A DNA stretch of 64,000 nt. Source: Streptomyces sp. NBC_00461. Its GTDB lineage: Bacteria > Actinomycetota > Actinomycetes > Streptomycetales > Streptomycetaceae. A model generated the notes under the pieces. That model was given only the letters and a program-made list of their open reading frames with translations, made no database searches and was not told the origin of the DNA. This document shows, in pieces, positions 59,392 through 64,000 of the stretch; within the stretch, counting starts at the first letter, position 1, and the number at the start of each line of letters is the position of its first letter. A program made the position numbers and the translations under genes. The stretch lies in NCBI RefSeq assembly GCF_036013935.1, contig NZ_CP107902.1, positions 3,629,001-3,693,000 on the forward strand, in the 5' to 3' direction.

Positions 59392-61146
59392 ATGAACCTC
59401 CGGCTCGAAGTCCACCTCACCGATGCTGTAGGCCAAACCCCCGAAGGGGGCGGATCATGGCGAGCCATTGTCAAGGATGGCAATACGCTGCGCCACGACA
59501 CGGGTGTGTTGCCTTATCAAGGCAACACATGGACGGCCGATTTGCCGATTTCAGCGACCTGGACTCATGCTTCCCTGCAACTGGACCCCGACCGCTACGC
59601 TGCCCAAGGCGTACAGGTAAACCCTTCCGCCGGGGGCGTATACCGCAACAACTCGGCCGCGCGGATCGTACTCGATGGCGGTAATACTCGGCTACGGCTT
59701 GATCTCCCCTTGCTCAGAATCCGCGAGGCTCCAGGCGTTCAGATCCCTTCGACCCCGAAGCCCGGAGACGACCCCAAGGCAGCCTGGCTGACCACCAGTA
59801 AGAGTCAGACCAGGGCTATCAGTCTCCGGTACCGCGAGGTGAACGTAAACGACTGGCCCAACGCCCGCAAGACGCGGATGGTGACACCCGGCCCCGCACC
59901 CTCCGCCGTACTGGATGACCCCGACCACCCCGACTGGGGCCGCCTCCATCACCAGGACAGGAGTTCAGATCCGTCGACTGCGGGTGCGCCACTGGTGCTC
60001 GAATACGGCGAAGTAGGCAGAACGAGCGCCACCGAGCCGAGATTTCTCGTCGGAATCTGGGCACCTGCGCCAGCCGGCTCCAGCGCCGTTCCCGCCTGGC
60101 GGGACATGGTCGCGTTCTATCACCCGAGCACTGCGAAGACATGGTTCCCCGCGGACACCTACCCCTTCAGGAATCATTATCCCTATCCCGTCAGCAGCAA
60201 CACACAGGTCGATCCGAGCCATCCTGATCGCCTGTTTCAGCCCTACGTCAATCTCGCCCTGAAGTACATGTTCGGCCACTGGAGCCACTTCGTGGACAAA
60301 GATCGGCAGCTCGTCCTGGTGACGCCGATCCTGCCTCACCCCCTCCCGGGACCCAACCCGGCGAAGCCCTCCCGAGACGAGAACGAGTACGGCCTGCCGT
60401 TCCGCGCCCAGTCCGGTCTGGCCCGGCTGCTAACGGAAGTAAACCTTTTCCTTCATCAGCGGAGGTATGGCTGGTCCGGTACGAACCTGGATGATTGGTG
60501 GGGGGCCAGAGCACCGATGGGGCAACCACGCTCGCCTGCGGAGGTCCCCACCTTCTTCCTGGACGAACGTGCGGCCCCTCAGGTACGGCGCGTGGCGGTC
60601 GCTGCTTTCAGTTCGTCTTCGCAGCTGCTGGAAGCTGCCCTGACAACGAAGGATTTGCCTTCCGCTGCCCGCTACACGGGACGCAACTGGGGAGTTCCAG
60701 ATGTGCGGAAGGCGCTCCTTGAGCCGTGGATGGAGACATGGTGCCTTGATCCATTGCTCGGGAAGACCACGGTTCAGGCTCCCGTTTTCGAGAAAAATTT
60801 GATGAAGTGGTGGAGTGAGTCGGAGAGCCGACGCTTCCTTCTGGCGAATTCCGGCACGACAGGAGGAAGTAATCCTGGCGCCCTCTATCCCGCGATTCGA
60901 ACCGCATCCAGTGCCTTGCGCAAACGCTCCAAGTCCGATCCGAACCGGAATGCCGAGGCTTGGTGGGGGCCGAATCAACGCTGGATCGGGATGTTCTGCT
61001 CCAATCCCTATCTTTCGGCTGTCGCAGACGTCCTGGTCCCGTGGCCGCCTTTCACCGCGCACCCATCATCCGATGACGCGCACGCGTTTATGCATGTGCT
61101 GGCTGTCGGGCTGGCCCTTGGCTGGTCGACACTGGGGCGGCCGTAG
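59392..61146 (+). CDS. 584-aa protein of unknown function (element cargo)
   Basis: A soluble protein without signal peptide or membrane segment. Residues 1-115 look like a beta-sandwich ('LRLEVHLTDAVGQTPEGGGS', 'GGNTRLRLDLPLLRI'). The rest is mixed, with Trp-rich segments such as 'RNHYPYPVSSNTQVDPSHPD', 'LALKYMFGHWSHFVDKDRQL' and 'SDDAHAFMHVLAVGLALGWS' near the end. No catalytic motif recognised. It starts at ATG 59392 without an obvious ribosome site and converges with the 916-aa gene, only 14 bp between stops. Third-position GC is lower than in the left part of the window, in line with transfer. Confidence 0.75.
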   Translation: MNLRLEVHLTDAVGQTPEGGGSWRAIVKDGNTLRHDTGVLPYQGNTWTADLPISATWTHASLQLDPDRYAAQGVQVNPSAGGVYRNNSAARIVLDGGNTRLRLDLPLLRIREAPGVQIPSTPKPGDDPKAAWLTTSKSQTRAISLRYREVNVNDWPNARKTRMVTPGPAPSAVLDDPDHPDWGRLHHQDRSSDPSTAGAPLVLEYGEVGRTSATEPRFLVGIWAPAPAGSSAVPAWRDMVAFYHPSTAKTWFPADTYPFRNHYPYPVSSNTQVDPSHPDRLFQPYVNLALKYMFGHWSHFVDKDRQLVLVTPILPHPLPGPNPAKPSRDENEYGLPFRAQSGLARLLTEVNLFLHQRRYGWSGTNLDDWWGARAPMGQPRSPAEVPTFFLDERAAPQVRRVAVAAFSSSSQLLEAALTTKDLPSAARYTGRNWGVPDVRKALLEPWMETWCLDPLLGKTTVQAPVFEKNLMKWWSESESRRFLLANSGTTGGSNPGALYPAIRTASSALRKRSKSDPNRNAEAWWGPNQRWIGMFCSNPYLSAVADVLVPWPPFTAHPSSDDAHAFMHVLAVGLALGWSTLGRP

Positions 61147-61160
61147 TCGAACACCATGTC

Positions 61161-63911
61161 TCACAACTGCTGGCCGGTCTTGGCGTCGTAGCGCACGGCC
61201 GTCGCGACTACCTGGTCGGTCGGCAGGACCTCGACCCACTGATCGAAGACCTGGTAGGGCTTGGCCGGCTGGAATCCTCCCGCCAAAGGATCGAACCCAT
61301 TCTCGAACACCTTCTCCGACGCCTGCGTGGTCGTGGGGTCGGCATTGGTTGTGCTCAGCTCCTTGGCCAGCAAGGTCAGGACCTCACCGACCTTCTTGCC
61401 CTGGTACGTGGAGGGATCGCCGTCGCTCGGGACGTAGCCGACGTCGAGGCCGGCTTCGCCCTCTACTTGAGTCAGCCAGTTCAACGCGGCCTGCTCCTGA
61501 CCCGGCCGGACTGGCAGGACGGCCTTCACCCACGCGGCGTTGAGGAATTCGTTGCGCCGTTCGTCCGAGTCGATCTGGATCAGCCACCCCAGGGAACTGC
61601 CCAGCGGAGCGGGCTGGGTCTGATCGGTGATGAGGTAGTCCACCCGCCATTCGTCCGGCGACGTCGCCTGCCCGTCGTTCGCCTTGTACTTCTCCGCCCG
61701 TGAATACCATCCGGCGACTGTCTGGCCCTGCAAGGGCAGGGGGGCGTCTCCGGTCGGCGAGGTCTCGTCCTCGGGAGGCAGCGGATACCGGCCCGTGCTG
61801 CTGGTGGTGGTCGGAGGTGCGGGTAGCAGACCGGGGCGCCAGTAGTCGGGGGCGACGAAGTACAGCATCTCCTCCACGTCGAAAAGGTGCTGAATTCCCT
61901 CTGCCTCCGGAAACGGTTGGAAACTCGGGTCCTTGGGGTACTGCTTAGCCTGCTCTAGCCGGCGAATGAGGTTCCTGAACACCACACGGCGCTCCTCACT
62001 GCGCAGATCTTCCGGGGTGCGGCTGCGCATGGTGCTGACCAGTTGCAGCCGCTCGCGCACGGCCTTCCCGTACGCGTCGTGCTGCAGACGCGCGACCTGC
62101 TTCTGGTAGGCGTCCTGCGCATCCTGATTGGCTTTCTCGATCGCCTGCGTGGTTTCTGCCTTCGGCGAGTACACGATAGTGGCGCTGAAGGGAAGAGACT
62201 TGTTCCCCTGGAAGTTGGCATACGTCAACCGCAGCCCGAGGGACTTCTTGTCCCGATCTGGGTTGTCAGTCATCCCCAGGTCATGAGGATTGACGGTGTA
62301 TTGCACTTGGGCGCCGTGGAAATCGACTTCCGGAGGCACACCCTTCTTGATTTCGTATCCATCGGGCGGCTCTGGCAGGGAAAAGTCGAACCGGAACTGG
62401 ATGAGATCGTTCGCACCCACATCCGGCTTGAAGATGCCGACATTGGGGTCGGTGTCCGGTGTGTAGGTGTCCTGCGCATCGTGATCGGCGCCGTGGGTCA
62501 GAACGAAGGGCAGCGACAACTGGTGTGTAAGCTTCTGGTCCTGCGGAAGCGGCTTCATCTCCGGCTTCTGGACCGCTGTCAGATCGGGCGCCTCGGCCAC
62601 ATGGACCATGTCACCTAGTCCGAGCTCCCGGCCCGGATCGCCGATGAACACCTGCCAGCAGAGCCGGGTTCCGACGTGCTGAAGTTGCACGCCGACCTTG
62701 CGCATCTTGCGTCGCAGCTCGTAATTGACCAGATCGCTGCCGGTGGGGTTCGTCAGAACATAGCGGCGGCTGGAGGTATCCGTCGTCTCGGTCACCGTCT
62801 TGAAGCTGGTCTTGAAGTTACGCGTGATCTCGCTCGTGGCTTTCGCAGACTGGGTACGCGTGTGCTTGTGTGTTTCCTCGGACCCACGTTTGACGGTGTT
62901 CTCCGTGCCGAAGCTGGCACTCACATCGGCATGGTAGATTTTCGCGTTCACCCCGCCGGTGGCACTGACTCCAAGTTTCGTGTCAGTCGAGTTTTCTTCC
63001 TTCACCGCGTCGGCGACGTCGTCCTGATCGGTCAGACTCTCCTCGGACTTCTGAGAGGCCGACTCCGACACCTCGCTCACTTTCTCGACCAGCGTGCGCC
63101 TGGTGCTGGTCTCGACCACTTCCACGGTGCCTCCCGGGCTGACCCAGATGTGGCCGACGGGAGAACCAAGGAAAGTGTCGAACTCGAAGAAATACTCCCG
63201 GAACAGGTTCACCAGCCCCACTGGGGACAGACCGCCGATAGCGCCCGCGTCGTAGTACCCGGCCAGCGCTGCAAGTGGTTGATCGACCATCGTGCGGGCG
63301 TTCGCGCCCTTGAACTGGCCGAGGGTAGTGAGCCCGGCGAACGCCGACTCGGGATGCGCCGTGGCGGCGGCCATGGAGGAAGAAGCGCCAAACCATCCCG
63401 TCAGCGGATGATAGATCCCGAACAGTTCACTGGCGTAGGGCGGTGCACCGGTGAAGTCGGCCAGCGGTCGCCCGGCATAGGCAGGTGCTCCCCGCCCCGG
63501 CATGGTGATCTTCTGTGCATGGCTGGTGGGACCGTTCGTCGTGACAGCGAAGGGTACCGACACGAGGGGATTGCCAGGTGTGGTCTTCATCAGAAGGATC
63601 TCTCCAGTGGCCGCTCGGACCGGAGCGACAAAGGAGATCGTCTGTGGACCGGCCGTGGCAGTCAGACGGCCCACATACTGGCGAGGATCAGCCGGGTCCT
63701 TCTGGAGGAATGTGCCCTGCAGGGCCGTCACCCCGGGCAAGGTTGCGGGATCCAGTACGTTGATATCACTGGACAGGGCGAGAGCGAGGCGCTGTCCCTG
63801 CGGGATCTCCTGATTACTGCCATCGATCTTGTAGGTCCAGAGGTTGTACGCGACTCCGACCGCACCGCCGAGTACGGGCGACGTGCCGACGAGTGTGAGC
63901 ACCAGCGTCAT
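61161..63911 (-). CDS. 916-aa protein with Ser/Thr-rich amphipathic region, function unknown (element cargo)
   Basis: A large protein without signal peptide. Residues 1-125 look beta-rich. At ~255-277 'WVSPGGTVEVVETSTRRTLV' leads into a polar Ser/Thr/Glu region (268-380) with alternating residues ('GVSATGGVNAKIYHADVSAS') and then 'LVNYELRRKMRKVGVQLQHV'. A coiled-coil-like helix lies at 588-660, 'FDVEEMLYFVAPDYW' at 677-691, and 'AVLPVRPGQEQAALNWL' near 800. I recall similar blocks in large uncharacterised bacterial proteins but cannot name a family. Start ATG 63911 (MTLVLTLVG) has AAGGG upstream; ATG 63959 is an alternative. Possible structural, adhesive or pore-forming role is speculative. 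Confidence 0.75.
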   Translation of the reverse strand: MTLVLTLVGTSPVLGGAVGVAYNLWTYKIDGSNQEIPQGQRLALALSSDINVLDPATLPGVTALQGTFLQKDPADPRQYVGRLTATAGPQTISFVAPVRAATGEILLMKTTPGNPLVSVPFAVTTNGPTSHAQKITMPGRGAPAYAGRPLADFTGAPPYASELFGIYHPLTGWFGASSSMAAATAHPESAFAGLTTLGQFKGANARTMVDQPLAALAGYYDAGAIGGLSPVGLVNLFREYFFEFDTFLGSPVGHIWVSPGGTVEVVETSTRRTLVEKVSEVSESASQKSEESLTDQDDVADAVKEENSTDTKLGVSATGGVNAKIYHADVSASFGTENTVKRGSEETHKHTRTQSAKATSEITRNFKTSFKTVTETTDTSSRRYVLTNPTGSDLVNYELRRKMRKVGVQLQHVGTRLCWQVFIGDPGRELGLGDMVHVAEAPDLTAVQKPEMKPLPQDQKLTHQLSLPFVLTHGADHDAQDTYTPDTDPNVGIFKPDVGANDLIQFRFDFSLPEPPDGYEIKKGVPPEVDFHGAQVQYTVNPHDLGMTDNPDRDKKSLGLRLTYANFQGNKSLPFSATIVYSPKAETTQAIEKANQDAQDAYQKQVARLQHDAYGKAVRERLQLVSTMRSRTPEDLRSEERRVVFRNLIRRLEQAKQYPKDPSFQPFPEAEGIQHLFDVEEMLYFVAPDYWRPGLLPAPPTTTSSTGRYPLPPEDETSPTGDAPLPLQGQTVAGWYSRAEKYKANDGQATSPDEWRVDYLITDQTQPAPLGSSLGWLIQIDSDERRNEFLNAAWVKAVLPVRPGQEQAALNWLTQVEGEAGLDVGYVPSDGDPSTYQGKKVGEVLTLLAKELSTTNADPTTTQASEKVFENGFDPLAGGFQPAKPYQVFDQWVEVLPTDQVVATAVRYDAKTGQQL

Positions 63912-64000
63912 GGGAGGGCCCTTCGGTTCGTCATCTCCCTTTCTGTGCTCCCATGACATGCAGCAGTCATCACCGTGCCAGGCCCGAAATCACTCGACTG

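Noticed and set aside
53800..64000. Search for attR (second copy of the tRNA-Lys 3' end)
   Set aside because: No repeat of the T-arm/acceptor segment was seen to the end of the window, so the right border is not called.
53704..64000. Complete actinomycete integrative conjugative element
   Set aside because: Integrase, repressor and excisionase-like genes are present, but no replication initiator or TraB/FtsK-like transfer gene lies in the window; conjugative ability cannot be claimed.

Overview
The DNA is a GC-rich actinomycete chromosome, almost certainly a Streptomyces. Evidence includes a complete desferrioxamine locus with DmdR-type iron boxes, adpA with its rare TTA codon, a CebR-controlled cellobiose uptake operon, a DasR-type operator, ATGA/GTGA translational coupling and many secreted CBM/GH proteins. 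The first ~53.7 kb reads as ordinary conserved chromosome interrupted by one IS200/IS605-type insertion. The last ~10.3 kb is accessory DNA integrated at a tRNA-Lys gene.

Layout: (1) 1-3.9 kb: 3' part of a PucR regulator, a conserved phosphatase-like protein, and a minus-strand operon (acyl-CoA dehydrogenase, TesB thioesterase, MDMPI-like protein). (2) 5.2-11.7 kb: a TetR regulator divergent from a leucine/branched-chain acyl-CoA degradation operon (biotin-dependent carboxyltransferase, biotin carboxylase/BCCP, HMG-CoA lyase, AcdH). (3) 11.8-19.0 kb: desEF and desABCD for ferrioxamine uptake and synthesis, each transcription unit preceded by an iron box and closed by a strong terminator. (4) 19.1-27.7 kb: secreted GH20 hexosaminidase with a DasR-like site, DUF4429 protein, Tat-exported phosphatase, glmS, acetate-transporter-like protein, universal stress protein. 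(5) 28.0-30.8 kb: adpA, orn, tRNA-His, GNAT. (6) 31.0-37.3 kb: cebR, cebEFG, bglC with two CebR boxes. (7) 37.5-39.2 kb: tnpB/tnpA insertion lying just beyond the stop codon of a CBM2-GH18 chitinase, which is followed by a two-component system. (8) 43-53.7 kb: small secreted protein, spermidine-synthase-like methyltransferase fold, HTH-TPR regulator, histidine phosphatase, PAP2 membrane phosphatase, and a tightly coupled three-gene operon encoding a Cas4/AddB-like nuclease, a large unknown protein and a UPF1/Dna2-like SF1 helicase. (9) 53.7-64 kb: tRNA-Lys, integrase, XRE repressor, excisionase-like HTH, membrane protein, a frameshifted lipoprotein gene, and two large convergent proteins of unknown function.

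Functional threads: chitin/cellulose sugars are liberated (GH20, GH18, BglC), imported (CebEFG) and linked to amino-sugar metabolism (GlmS), with DasR/CebR sites tying the parts together. Iron starvation drives des expression. AdpA links the neighbourhood to development.

The most unusual items are the tyrosine integrase carrying what looks like a peptidoglycan-binding domain inside its catalytic domain, the split Dna2-like nuclease/helicase operon, and the unrecognised cargo of the tRNA-Lys element. All identifications come from reading motifs and context; no database search was run.
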